From assembly GCF_009905375.1 (NCBI RefSeq), contig NC_133649.1:230248102-230312101 (forward strand): a stretch of 64,000 nt of DNA, given 5' to 3'. Below the pieces are notes generated by a model. The model had not been told where the DNA came from and made no database searches. It saw only the letters and a program-made list of their open reading frames with translations. How positions within the stretch are numbered: the stretch's first letter is position 1; each line of letters opens with the position of its first letter. This document shows positions 31,584 to 43,169 of the stretch, in pieces. Both the position numbers and the translations under genes were made by a program. Source of the DNA: Apium graveolens (Eukaryota > Streptophyta > Magnoliopsida > Apiales > Apiaceae).

Positions 31584-33627
31584 TTAAAGTCTTGCAACAG
31601 GAGCATATGTTTCATCAAAATCTATTCCCTCTTGCTGAGAATAGCCTTTAGCAACCAGTCTGGCTTTATTCCTTATGATAATGCCATTTTCATCCATCTT
31701 GTTTCTGAATACCCACTTTGTGTCAATAGGACTCTTGTTCTTTGGTTTGGGTACCAGCTTCCATACTTGGTTTCTCTCAAATTGGTTCAGCTCTTCCTGC
31801 ATAGCTAATATCCAATCTGGATCCAATAGAGCTTCTTCCACTTTCTTAGGTTCCTCCTGAGACAGAAAACCACTATACAGACATTCATCTTGAGTGGCTT
31901 TTCTTGTTTGCACTTTAGATGATGCATCACCAATGATCAGTTCAAAGGGATGATTCTTGGTCCATTTCCTTTGTGGTGGAAGATGTGCTCTAGATGAGGT
32001 GGCCTCAGTATTGTCATGATGTGAGACAGAGTGTTGACTAGTTGAAACTCCCCCTGAGTTATTGGTCCTTTGCAGGGAACTTGGAGTTCTATCAACTGAT
32101 GATGTAAATCGATTATCCGTTGATGAACCATGATCAACGGATGCTTCATTTTGTACTTCAACGGATGATGCACTATTTCTTTCAACGGATACTGCATTAT
32201 CCAAGGGCAAGTATTGAATCCCTTTTGAAGTGTCATCTCCATCAGTCTCCTCTTCACTATCATCACAATATATCTCAATGTTGTCAAATTTGAGTCTCTC
32301 ATTATGTCCCTCATCTGTTAGTCCATCAATCTTTTTATCATCAAACACAACATGCACAGATTCCATAACAATGTTGGTTCTTAGATTGTAGACCCTATAA
32401 GATTTTCCAGCTGAGTAACCAACAAATATCCCTTCATCAGCCTTTGCATCAAACTTCCCTTTATGGTCAGATTGATTCCTCAGTATAAAGCATTTACATC
32501 CAAAGACATGAAGAAAGTTTAGAGTTGGTTTTCTTCTCTTGAACAACTGATAAGGAGTCATGCCTTTAGCTTGATTGATCAAAGAAATATTCTGAGTGAA
32601 GCAGGCACAATTAACAGCTTCAGCCCAGAAATATGTTGGTAACTTTGATTCTTCAAGCATTGTTCTTGCAGCTTCAATTAAAGATCTGTTTTTTTTTTCA
32701 ACAACCCCATTTTGCTGAGGTGTTCTTGGAGCTGAGAACTCATGCATTATTCCATTTTCTTCACAGAACAGCCTTAATGTCAAATTCTTGAACTCAGTTC
32801 CATTGTCACTCCTGATATTTCTAACCTTCAAGTCAGGATGATTGTTGACTTGCCTGATGTGATTGATAATGATTTCACTTGCTTCATCCTTTGATCCAAG
32901 AAAATAGACCCATGAGAACTTTGAGAAATCATCTACAATCACTAAGCAATATCTTTTTCTTGCAATAGACAATACATTGACTGGTCCAAACAAATCCATA
33001 TGTAGCAGCTGTAATGGTTCATCAATTGTTGTTTCAAGCTTCTTTTTGAATGATGCTTTCCTTTGTTTGCCTTTCTGACAAGCATCACACAAACCATCCC
33101 TTGAGAATTCAACTAGAGGGATTCCTCTAACTAAGTCCTTTTTGACTAGATCATTCATTGTCTTGAAATTCAAGTGGGATAGCTTCTTGTGCCATAGCCA
33201 ACTTTCAACTGAGCTTGCTTTGCTGAAGAGACAAGTAATGGATTCTGCATTTGTAGAGTTGAAGTCAGCTATGTACACATTTCCTTTTCTAACTCCAGTT
33301 AGAACCACTTTGTTGTCTTTCTTACTAGTGACAACACATGCTTCAGAATTGAAGGAAACTGTATTCCCTCTATCACATAGTTGACTGATGCTCAGTAAAT
33401 TGTGCTTGAGACCATCAACTAATGCAACTTCATTAATGATGACATTCCTTGTTGAAATCAAGCCATATCCCATAGTAAACCCTTTGCTGTCATCTCCAAA
33501 GGTTATGCTAGGGCCAGCTCTCTCCTTGAACTCGGTGAGCAGGGAGAAATCTTCTGTCATGTGTCTTGAACAACCACTGTCCAAGTACCATAGATTTCTT
33601 TCATTTCCCTGCACACCATAAAATCAA
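31584..33627 (-). pseudogene. C1 protease, GAG-pre-integrase, integrase and start of RT
   Basis: The frame opens near 33614 with the protease active site YLDSGCSRHMTE. A GAG-pre-integrase zinc-binding region follows (WHKKLSHLNF… …GLCDACQKGKQ), then the integrase core with LHMDLFGPV, RSDNGTEFKN and NGVVEKKNR carrying the D, D, E residues. A long Ser/Thr/Asp linker contains more STD-type motif copies, and the RT N-terminus (VWKLVPKPKNKSPIDTKWVF) runs to the TAA at 31584-31586. It lies in a different frame from gag, which ends at TGA just upstream. Gag-pol junctions in Sireviruses vary, so this need not be a defect. Confidence 0.9.
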
Positions 33628-36040
33628 TCAATTTGATTTTGGTACCCAAGTTTCCTTGGGTCCATTCTTGTTAGCCTTTCTCCTAGACTTCATTCCTCCT
33701 GCATCTTTAGACTTAGGTGAGTTTGAGTCAACCTTGGTCTTAGATGTAGTTGGTTGAGGTGTAGGGTTAGTCACAGAATCATTTAGCACATTTGTAAAAT
33801 TATTAGGCATTGATTGTGCAAACATGTTATTCCATATGGGCATATTGTATGGCATTTGAGGCATACTACATGCAGCAAGATAAGGATTGTTAAAATATGG
33901 CATGTTTACAAAATGTGCATAAGGATTTTGTTGAGACATAACAGGCATAGCATGTAGAGGTGATGCAGACATATTAGGCATAGAAGAGGGTACAGTTATG
34001 GGTGTCTTCTTAATGGATTTACAATTAGCAGATAGATGATTAACACTACTACAATGCACACAGCTTTTTCTAGGAGCATACCTATCAGGTGTGTAATTGT
34101 TGTGTTTATTAATTCCTACCTTCCCATTTCTGTTGGATTTTCTTTTAGATTCCTTTTTATCCTCAACCATCTTGAGCCTATTATTTAACTGTTCTAAGGT
34201 CATGTGCCCTACATTCACCTTACTGACATCTTTGGATGTGCTTGCTTCTTCTTTGACAAAGTTCTTTGAAGTTGAACCAAACTTTTTGTTGAGTTTCTTT
34301 AGATTCTCTCTTTTAGAAACATCTGCCTGTTTTAATTGAGGAACCTTCAACGGATGCTCCTTTTCTTCCTTCAACGGATAACTTTCATCATCCGTTGATT
34401 CCACATCCGTTGACAGTCCATCAATTAATTCTAGTTTCTTTTTATTTTTATTCCAGGCAGTTTCACAGAATGATTCAATTCCTTGGACCTTAGCAATTTG
34501 AGCACTTACATCCCTAGATGTCTTCCAGGCTTTAATCACCTCTTGCTCTTTCTCTAATTGATTGGAAAGTATTTCTACTTTCTTAACAGATTCAGCTAGT
34601 TCATTTTCAACAGATATACAATGCAACTTAGTTTTCTCTAGGTCAATCATCTTGTCTTCTAACAAAGCATTTCTATTACTTAAAAACAGATTGTTCTCTT
34701 TAATCCTACTATTTTCTTTAGCAAGAGATTTAAGAGATACACGCAAATGATACAATTCAGTAGACATTTCATTAAAGGCATCATTGCACTCTTCTTTAGT
34801 AAGCTGTGTTAAGTCAGTAGTGATTACCTGATTGCTTGATGAACTAACTTCATTTTCTTCAGAATCAGCCATGAGAGCAAGGTTGACATACTCCACATCT
34901 TCATCCTCTTCATCTCCATTAGCTTCCCAGTCCTTTTCTTGAGTAATGAAAGCCCTCTCCTTTTGCTTGAGCAGATCAAAATATTTCTTTTTGTAATCTA
35001 CTTGTTCAAATTTCTTCTTTTCAGAAGTTGGCTTTCTGCACTCACCTGCAAAGTGTCCACTTATACCACAATTGAAACATTTGAACTTGGATTTGTCCAC
35101 AGTGTTTTTGTGAGGTTTAGTGGCTCTAGTGTTTTTCTTGAATTTCATCTTTGCAAATCTTCTGGACAGAAATGCAAGATGCTCATCAATACCATCTGAG
35201 TCATCTTGGCTGGAGTTGTCTTCATTTTCAGCAACTTGCTCTTTCCCCTTGCTTGATTCCTGACTTCTTATACCATCTTTGGAGTTTGATGTAGATCTCG
35301 CAGTTTCTTGTCTGCATTTCCTCTCATCTTCAGCTACCAATGCAACTGAACTTCCTTTCTTTCTCCCCTTCTCCAATACCTCATCCTGTTCCAGCTCTAG
35401 TTCATAAGTCTTCAAGATTCCATACAATCTTTCAAGAGTGAAGTCCTTATAATCTTGAGAGTTTCTTAAGGAGACAGTCATGGGTTTCCATTCCTTTGGC
35501 AAGGATCTTAAAAATTTAAGATTTGAATCCTTCACCTGGTACACTCTTCCATACAGCTTCAGTCCATTCAACAGCTTTTGGAACCTATTGAATGTTTCAT
35601 TTAAAGATTCATTTTCTTCAAAATGAAAGTATTCATACTGTTGAATGAGAAGCTGCATTTTGTTTTCTTTCACTTGTTCTGTACCTTCACACAGTAGTTT
35701 TAGTGTCCCAAACCTCTTTGGCAGTTGTGCAATTTATCACATTATCAAACATATCCATGTTAAGACCATTAAACAAAATGTTCATAGCCTTCTTATCCTT
35801 GTGGACTTCTTCTGTGTCTTCCATTGTCCATTCTGCTCTAGGTTTTGGAATGGATTGACCAACAGCAACTGTGGCTGTAGCAACTGTTGCTACTTTGTGG
35901 GGAATGTGAGGACCATTCTCAATGCAGTTTACATAACCTTCATCTTGGGAGAGTAGATGAAGGTGCATTTTCACCTTCCAATGGTGATAACTGTCTTTGT
36001 CAAGAACTGGGATCTTTACTCCAATATCCTTCTTACTCAT
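33628..36040 (-). pseudogene. C1 gag with two zinc knuckles, one frameshift
   Basis: It starts at Met 36040 (MSKKDIGVKIPVLDKDSYHH), about 50 bp inside the primer site. The first frame stops near 35687 after KEVWDT; the conserved continuation (…LCEGTEQVKENK, then the UBN2/gag domain …NETFNRFQKLLNGLKLYG) is in another frame, consistent with loss of two bases near 35697-35702. The main frame 35673-33628 carries a CCHC knuckle CFNCGISGHFAGEC, a long coiled coil, a second knuckle CVHCSSVNHLSANC and an Asn/Met/Pro-rich tail. Two well-separated knuckles are an uncommon arrangement. Confidence 0.88.
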
Positions 36041-36087
36041 CTTTGTTAGATTCCAAGATCTTTAAACTCTTTGTATGTCAAGAGCCT

Positions 36088-36099
36088 GCTCTGATACCA
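36088..36099 (-). other. C1 primer-binding site (initiator tRNA-Met)
   Basis: The minus strand reads TGGTATCAGAGC, the standard plant initiator-Met primer site, two bases from the 5' LTR. Confidence 0.92.
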
Positions 36100-36101
36100 A
36101 T

Positions 36102-37131
36102 TGTTATTCCTAGTGGACTAACAATGAGATTTACAGAAGGGGGGTTGAATGTAAATCTCAAAACTTTTTCAAGTTTTGAGCAGTTTATGAAGGTTGTGTG
36201 TTCAAGAAGAACAAGTGTGTGAATTGCTTTAAGCTAATGCAGACAGATATATATTCAAGCACAAATGTAAAGAACACAACAGACCTTAAAAACTTTTCTG
36301 GTGGATTTGTTGTTCCACCAGAGATGGTATATTAGAAAATCTGTGATTAAACAATGTTGATCACAGCTGCATCCTAGTACAAACTAGATGAATTTTCTCT
36401 CAATGTTTTTCTAAACAGCTCTGGAAAATCTCACACTAATTACTAGCTTCTACTTGGTTTATATATTACCAAGTGTACAAGTGAAAAACAATATAAAAAT
36501 ACAGTAATAAAATAAGTTCTTCACTTGCTTCTTTTCCTGTTCACTCCAGTACTTTGTTGACTATTGCATCTTTGTACTGAAGAAGAACGGCTGCTTTTTC
36601 TGTTGTTCCTGAAATTCGGCTACCACATCTCAGTTGTCTCTATCAACCCATGTGCCTCTGTCTGTAGGTACAACTACCTCTTATCAACGGCTAATCATCA
36701 GAACATCCGTTGAGACTTTCATCCGTTGATGCACTCATCCGTTGAAGGATGTTATCCGTTGATGACTTTATCCGTTGAAGCTTTAGAGACATCCGTTGAA
36801 GCTTAGCTTCTTATCCGTTGAAGGTCTTTAAGTCATCCGTTGATACCACTTCACTTATACAAAATTACAAGGCATGAAGTATTTACAATTGGCCTTCCTA
36901 TCTGCATATCATCTAGTAGTCAACATGACTCATAGTTTCTCTCAACTTCCAAGAATTACATTTTAAATACAGAGACTGAAATATGCTACAACACTAAACT
37001 TATTTCTAAGTAAAGCTACACCATCAACGGATAGCCAAAGTGGTCTTATCCGTTGAGGCTACAGACACTAAATTTCTACTTAAGTATTTTGTTAAACATA
37101 TCATCAAACTAATGCACATACATTCCTAACA
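36102..37131 (-). repeat. C1 5' LTR
   Basis: 1030 bp, paired with 24048-25077. It contains about ten copies of ATCCGTTGA/TCAACGGAT (36704-37057). The TATA box (TATATAA on the minus strand) at 36459-36467 is flanked by ACTTGGT/ACCAAGT arms. Confidence 0.93.
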
Positions 37132-38290
37132 AGAATCGATGCGGGCCGAAGAGACCGGCGGAGCGCATAAAGATAGAAGGGAACGTAGGGCGAATGACGA
37201 AGAAGATGAGTTTGACTCTGATTCGCATCCCCGAAGGAAGAGGGCTAAGCAACCCTACTCTTCCGATTCAGATGAAGAGCTCGATGGATCCCGCCTCAGG
37301 CTCAATCGCTTGGAGAAGGCCCTCTTTGGTGATAGGAGGCCCGATCGAGAACCTGTTGTAACACAAGAGATTGAACTGTACCGACCCCCTCCGGGAGAAG
37401 AGAGACAATTCCCCAAGATGAGCGAGTTCAACGGGAAAGGGGACCCCGAGGACCACTGTGAAATGTATGAACTCCTGATGGTTGGGATGGGCCACAACGA
37501 TATCATGCTGTGCAAAATGTTCAAGACTTATCTCAAAGGGTCTGCCTCGATGTGGTACAAATCCCTGAAGTCTCGGTCCATCGGGTCTTACGAGCAGTTG
37601 AAGAGGAAATTTTTAAAGTACTACTCGCACCTGTGCCGAAAGGCGAAGGATACCGAAGCCTTGGTCCATTGTCGGCAGAGGGCGAATGAAGAGCTTGGGG
37701 ATTATCTCGCTAGATTCAAGGAAGAAGCGGGGATGGTCACCAATCTGGACAAAATCAAAGCAATGGGCTTCCTAACGGCGGGGCTAGACCCCTATAAAGG
37801 TAAAAAGCTTCGCTCATCTCTTTACAATTTTCCCCCAAAGTCCCTAAATGATATATATGTGAGAGGCGAGAATATTCGCCGTAAGATGGAAAGTATTGGG
37901 GGATATAAAGACTCAAGAAGGGACGACCGATCAAAGCAAGTCGACAGATACGAGGGCTCAAGATCAGGATCTGACCGGACGGATAGCAGAAAGGAAGGAA
38001 GGAAGAAATCAGATCGTGGGGCCGAACGGCGTCGAGATAGAGATTCGGCCGTGTTCACTCCTTTAAATGTGCCGATCTCCAAGATTCTCCATGAGATAAA
38101 GGGCAAGCCAGGATTTGTTCGCCTCGCTAAGATGAAGGTCCCGAACCACAAGAAAAACCCCGATAAGTACTGCGACTATCACAGGGATAAGGGGCATAAC
38201 ACAGATGAATGATACCACCTCAAGAAGCTCATTGAGCGCATGATCAAAGACGGCGAGCTTAATCAGTTCGTCTGAGATCTGAGAGATAGA
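37132..38290 (+). pseudogene. G2 gag, central and C-terminal part
   Basis: It resumes gag in frame after C1 (SMRAEETGGAHKDR…). A Ser/Asp/Glu-rich stretch is followed by the retrotrans_gag domain (…YLKGSASMWYKSLKSRSIGS…, FLKYYSHLCRKAKDTEALVH) and an Arg/Asp/Ser-rich basic region. A zinc-knuckle-like CDYHRDKGHNTDE is then truncated by TGA at 38210-38212, where a codon for Cys is expected. A second stop follows near 38273. Confidence 0.85.
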
Positions 38291-39910
38291 TTGGGACCGA
38301 AGGAGAACCCAGAGGAGGAAGTAGAGGCTGAATATGAGGCCCTCCTCGCAGGAATGAAGCTTGCCCGAAGCCTCGAGGCGAAGCACCTAAGGGCCTTCAG
38401 CGACTTCATGTTGGTTGTGAAACATTTCACAGGGGAGTATGAACAAAGGGATCCCCGAACGAAAGCCTATGCTGCCAAGGTACGTGATGCTTCTTTATCA
38501 TTTGAAACCTTTGAGCTAAGTCAAATTGGCAGAGAGAACAATTTTAGGGAAGATGCCCTTTCCAAGCTAGCTTCGGTCGAGACACAGAACTTAACTGGTT
38601 CTATTTACCTCACCGAAGCTAAGATGCCTTCGATCGAGAAGAAAGAGTGCCTAGAGATTCACCAGGGAAGCGACTGGATGACCCCCCTCAGAAACTTTTT
38701 AGAGAAAGGCATTCTGCCACCCGGCCGGAAAGATGCCCTGAAAGTTAAATACAGAGCATCAAGCTACACTATAATCAATGGGCAGATGTATCGCCGATCA
38801 GTCAGTCAACCCCTTCTGCGCTGTTTGAATAACGAAGAACAGCAACATACTTTGGAGGCAGTACACGAAGGAATTTTCGGCGAGCACCTGGCTGGTCGTT
38901 CCCTCACCTTTAAAATTCTCCGGCAGGGATTCTTCTGGCCCACTTTGAAGGCAGACGCCATCGACTATGCAAAGAGATGCGTACAATGCCAAATGTTCTC
39001 CGCTGTCCCGAAGCAACCTCCAGAAGAAATAACCTCTGTACTAAGCCCAATTCCATTCACCGTATGGGCCGTGGATATAGTCGGCATACTGCCCACTAGT
39101 ACGAAGCAAGTGAAATACTGCATAATCGCCATCAACTACATGACCAAATGGATCGAAGCCCGCCCTCTGTCGTCCATAACCGAAGAAGCCGCTAAAAAGT
39201 TCTTCTTGGAGCAGGTCATTCTCCGGTTTGGCATTCTGAAAACCTGTATCTCAGATAATGGAACTCAATTCATTGGAAACAAATTCCGTAAGTTTCTGCA
39301 CCACTTCGAAATTCAACAGAAATTTAGCTCAGTCGCCCACCCACAAGGAAATTGGGCGATTGAGGCAGCGAACAAAGTGATATTCCGTGGAATCAAGAAG
39401 AGGCTGGGCGAGGCAAAAGGAAGATGGGCGGAAGAACTCCCTTGGATCTTATGGGCCTACCGAACTACCCCCGGACATCGACCGGAGAAATTCCTTTTAG
39501 AATGGCTTATGGCACCGAGGCCTTAGTTCATGTCGAAGTGGGCTTGGGATCATACCGAACCGAGACCTATAATATGGAAACTAATAGCTTCGGGTTGAAG
39601 GCGAACGTAGACTTACTGGAGGAAGAAAGAGAAGTCGACCGTCCATCAAAGGAACATGAGGTATTTACTGCAAGCGGCACAACACTATGACTCCAATATG
39701 AAGAAAAGGGCCTTCGGAGTAGGAGACCTAGTATTAAGGGAGTTGGCCGCATCTATGCCGGCCAAGCAAGGAAAGCTCCAGCCGAACTGGGAAGGGCCTT
39801 ACAAAGTGATCGAATTCGTTCACCCAGGAACCTATAAGCTCGAAACATTGTCAGGCGAATCAATTAAAAATACTTGGCATGCCAGTCGCCTTCGAAAATT
39901 TTATCAGTAA
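38291..39910 (+). pseudogene. G2 partial RNase H and integrase, twice frameshifted
   Basis: The frame begins with the tail of gag (LGPKENPEEE) and joins directly to the middle of the Tat second RNase H (EAEYEALLAGMKLARSLEAK). The first catalytic Asp, RT and protease are therefore gone. Integrase follows with a zinc finger (…HEGIFGEH…CVQCQ), AVDIVG, SDNGTQF and the final Glu in NWAIEAANK (normally GNGQAEAANK). A one-base deletion near 39471 shifts the frame at YRTTP, and a second shift near 39655 separates the C-terminal domain (39656-39910, GDLVLRELAA, NWEGPYKVIEF, TWHASRLRKFYQ). Confidence 0.88.
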
Positions 39911-40500
39911 GAAATTTCTTAAAAGCTTGTATTTCAATTATATGTGAAAAATATAAGCAATCTGATTAAATAAAGATACATTTCCTGTCAAAATTTCTTT
40001 ATTTATACATGCTGCGGCCGACCGAGTATTATCTGAGGGCGATCCCGAAGAAGATAAACCCTTCGGCCACCGCCATTGTCTAATTTGTTAATTAAAAAGA
40101 CATAAGGGGCAATCACCCAAAAATCGAACATCACTACGCTATTATGACAACTTGAAATTGGTAAACACGAATTAAGGGCCTTAAGGGGCAATCCTAGAAT
40201 AACGCCCTATCATTCGTCTTAACTTAATTATTTATTATTAATGAGGCCCAAGGAACCCCTGTCCCGGGGTGATCAAAGGAAGAACATGGTCCTTCGGCCT
40301 TGATAATGAACCAATTAATCCAACCAGGTTTAGGGGCGATCCCGAAGAAGACCTCCACTTGGACGAACGAACCATGACTAGCTGATCTAGGGGCAATCGC
40401 TGAAAGATCAGCAACCCTGTTCCTTCACCTGAATTCAGTAAAAGGATTAACAGCCCGAACTCACCTTCGGCCTTCATCCCTTGGGGCCATAAGGGGTAGT
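39911..40500 (+). other. G2 3' region, non-coding, with repeated GGGGCGATCCCGAAGAAGA phrases
   Basis: No gene is seen. The phrase GGGGCGATCCCGAAGAAGA and looser variants (GGGGCAATC, GGGGCCACCCGAAGAAGATA, GAGGCTACCGAAGAAGATA) recur at about 40038, 40332, 40390, 41757 and 41872, usually followed by CCTTCGGCC or TTCGTC. Confidence 0.55.
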
Positions 40501-40980
40501 AAGGCAGCAATTCATTAAGATCGTTAAGGCGAATGAAAAAATCCGAAGATACGATTCATTTTTCATTATATTAAAATTGGTAAAATTGTTGAGGCAGAAA
40601 GCCGAAGATACAATTCATTAAGATCATTAAGGCTAATGAATAAGCCGAAGATACGATTCATTAAAATTGGTAAAATTGTTGAGGCAGAAAGCCGAAGATA
40701 CAATTCATTAAGATCGTTAAGGCTAATGAATAAGCCGAAGATACGATTCATTTTAATTATTAAAATTGTTGAGGCAGAAAGCTGAAGATACAATTCATTA
40801 AGATCCTTAAGGCGAATGAATAAGCTGAAGATACGATTCATTTTATTCAAATTATTAAAATTGTTAAAGGCAGAAAGCCAAAGATACAATTCATTTTCGT
40901 TAAGGCGAATGAAAAAGCCGAAGATACGATTCATTTTGTTAGATTGTTAAGGCGGATGAAGCCAAAGATACAACAATTAA
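40500..40980 (+). repeat. G2 tandem repeat array 1 (GCCGAAGATAC-AATTCATT units)
   Basis: Repeated units of the form TTAAGGCGAATGAATAAGCC + GAAGATACGATTCATT + AAAATTGTTGAGGCAGAAAG. The basic module is about 45-50 bp, arranged in pairs of about 90-105 bp, for about five pairs. Open frames here are by-products of the repeat. Confidence 0.75.
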
Positions 40981-41119
40981 ATGCAGTCGGACAATGCTGA
41001 TGAAAAACAAAAGATGCATTAAAATATAAAACCCCGAAGGCTAGTTAAATTACAAAGAGTACCAATTACAAAGAGTACCAATTATAAAGAGTACCGATTA
41101 CAAAAAATAGAAATATAGG

Positions 41120-41700
41120 AAGACGAACAAAGAATGCCGCTGCAAGAGTTGGGTACGACCATGGAAATACCAACGGCAAACTTCGCAACAAGATCATCTT
41201 CCGTCATGTCAAGCACCTCAGTGCTGAAGGTTCAGGCTTGGGGGTCTTCATCCGAGAGCTCTTCGTCTTCGCCGGAGGAGACAGGAGGGACTTCGACTGT
41301 TGGACGTTCGATAGGATCCTCCAGGCTGTCGTCCAGCAACTGCTTATAGTCCCAGTTCAGGCCATGGGCCTTCTCCAGGACATAATCAGCGCCGAACTAG
41401 AAACAGCGCTCCTCAGTCCGGTCCAGCTGCTTCTGCTTCTTCCGAAGCTCCTTTCGGGACCTCTTCACTGGACATTCCGATGGGAGATCCTCCGGTTCGC
41501 CCTCTCCAGCTCGGTCTCTAGCCAAAATCTATCCTTCTTCAGCTCAGCGGCTTCGACCTCGTTCTGGGCTTTCACCCGTACAAGTTCCTCCTCGGCCGCC
41601 GTAGCCCTCCTCTCCAACTCCTTAACCTTGGCCATGCGAGTCTCCATATCCTTAACCTTATCCTCCACGGATGCGGCCCAAGGGGCAGCCTGCAAAAAGG
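41120..41700 (-). pseudogene. G2 antisense-gene remnant, copy 1 (coiled coil and acidic tail)
   Basis: The minus strand at 41695-41465 encodes a coiled coil (VEDKVKDMETRMAKVKELER … KKDRFWLETELERANRR). After frame breaks it continues to a C-terminal block with KAHGLNWDYKQLLDDSLEDP and the acidic SSGEDEELSDEDPQA. The order coiled coil then acidic tail matches exon 3 of the G1 antisense gene, and the orientation opposite to gag-pol also matches. No exon-1-like domain was found. Confidence 0.6.
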
Positions 41701-42109
41701 ATCCTTCGTTCGTCCCTCTTTAAAATTTTTATCTCCCACATAAAACATTTATCTAGGGGCCACCCGAAGAAGATAAGTCCTTCGTCCTCAAAATATTCCT
41801 TCGTTCGAAGGGAACATTACACATGTCATTATCTATAGAAAGGGGGCGAACGAACACCTATCTAGAGGCTACCGAAGAAGATAGTTCATCGTTCCCCCAC
41901 TTCTTTCCAAGATTTGGAAACTGGACAAAAAACCTATTTAGGGGCTACCAAAAGATAATAGATCTTTCGTCTCTGTATCACCTATACTTACCATGAAATT
42001 TACAGCAACTGTTTAAAAAACAAGACCCATCTTTCGGAAAAGGGGCAAACAAAGCTAATATCATTTCCGAACAATGGCCCTAGTACTTCAAACACTTGGG
42101 GCGAAGATG

Positions 42110-42720
42110 GATGCTAAAAACTTATAAATTGTTAAGGCGAAATAAAAATCGAAGATGCAATGCAAAATTGAACCATTGTTGAGGCGAAATGAAAGCCGAA
42201 GATGTGATGAAAATTGAATAATTGTTAAGGCAAACCATAAAGCCGAAGATACAATTCATTTTATTAAAAATCGCTATGGCGAATGAATAAAGCCAAAGAT
42301 GCAATTCATTTTATTACAATTGTTAAGGCAAATCATAAATCCGAAGATACAATTCATTTTATTAAAATTGCTACGGCAAATGAATAAAGCCGAAGATGCG
42401 ATTCAGTCGAAGATATAGTTCGTTTTATTAAAAATCGCTACGGCGAATGAATAAAGCCGAACTTTCTAAGGCAAATGACAGCCGAATAAAGCCGAAGACG
42501 CGATTTATTTTATTACAATTGTTAAGGAAAACGATAAAGCCGAAGATACAATTCATTTTATTAAAATCGGTATGGAGAATGAATAAAGCCGAAGATGCGA
42601 TGAAAATTGAATCATTGTTGGGGCGAAACAAAAGCCAAAAATGCGATGAAAATTAAAAATTGCCGAGGAAAAAGCCAAAGATGCAATTAAGGTAAAACGA
42701 AATCCGAAGATGCAATGCAA
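42110..42720 (+). repeat. G2 tandem repeat array 2 (same family as array 1)
   Basis: Modules of the form TTGTTAAGGCAAATCATAAA + GCCGAAGATACAATTCATTT. They are more degenerate than the array at 40500-40980, and the two are separated by the antisense remnant. Confidence 0.7.
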
Positions 42721-42859
42721 AAGAAAAAATTATTATTATATGCCAAAGCAAAGAAACATCTAAAGATGCAGGAAAAAAAACAACACAGCATAAACAGCCC
42801 GAAGGCAGAAGTTACAAGCCCGAAGGCAGTTGATAAAATAAAAATCAAATTATCAGAAA

Positions 42860-43080
42860 GGTCTTCATCCTCTCCCGAAAAAAATCACAAGAGGACCGTC
42901 TTCTACAACACGAGCGACTAGATCTTCCATTACTTCATCCAGAAAGAGCTTGTGATTCCAGGAAAGGCCCCGAGCCTTGTCGACAGCATAGTCAAATCCG
43001 AATGGAAACACCACCATTCGGTTTGTTCTAGATCCTCTCCCAGCTTCCGTTTGTCTTCGATCTCCTTGGCTGAGCGTTAT
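42860..43080 (-). pseudogene. G2 antisense-gene remnant, copy 2 (C-terminal block only)
   Basis: The minus strand encodes DKARGLSWNHKLFLDEVMED … then an acidic GEDEDLSDN end in a broken frame. It parallels the KAHGLNWDYKQLLDDSLEDP…GEDEELSDED block of copy 1. Two copies of the same C-terminus within 1.7 kb indicate a duplication or the joining of two related elements. Confidence 0.5.
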
Positions 43081-43169
43081 ACGACAATCGGCCTTAGGGT
43101 TACTACCCAAAAATGTGCCACACACATTGTCTATCGCCCACACACTAGTCCGACCAATAGACAGGGACA

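Larger units (their letters stand above)
24048..37131 (-). mobile_element. Sirevirus-like Ty1/copia retrotransposon C1 (13,084 bp)
   Basis: It is bounded by 1030-bp LTRs (24048-25077 and 36102-37131) and target duplication AGAAT (24043-24047 and 37132-37136). Minus-strand order: 5' LTR, tRNA-Met primer site, gag, protease-integrase, RT-RNase H, an untranslated hairpin-rich spacer, a 1534-codon extra ORF, polypurine tract, 3' LTR. The extra ORF after pol and the large size are Sirevirus features. The LTRs differ at only three places that I found, so insertion is recent. Even so, gag carries a frameshift near 35690 and pol a TAA at 31584-31586. Confidence 0.93.

Noticed and set aside
40566..40934. 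Minus-strand 122-codon frame with repeated MNRIFGLFI…LNELYLRLSAS
   Set aside because: It is the translation of the G2 tandem repeat array; period and sequence match the DNA repeat.
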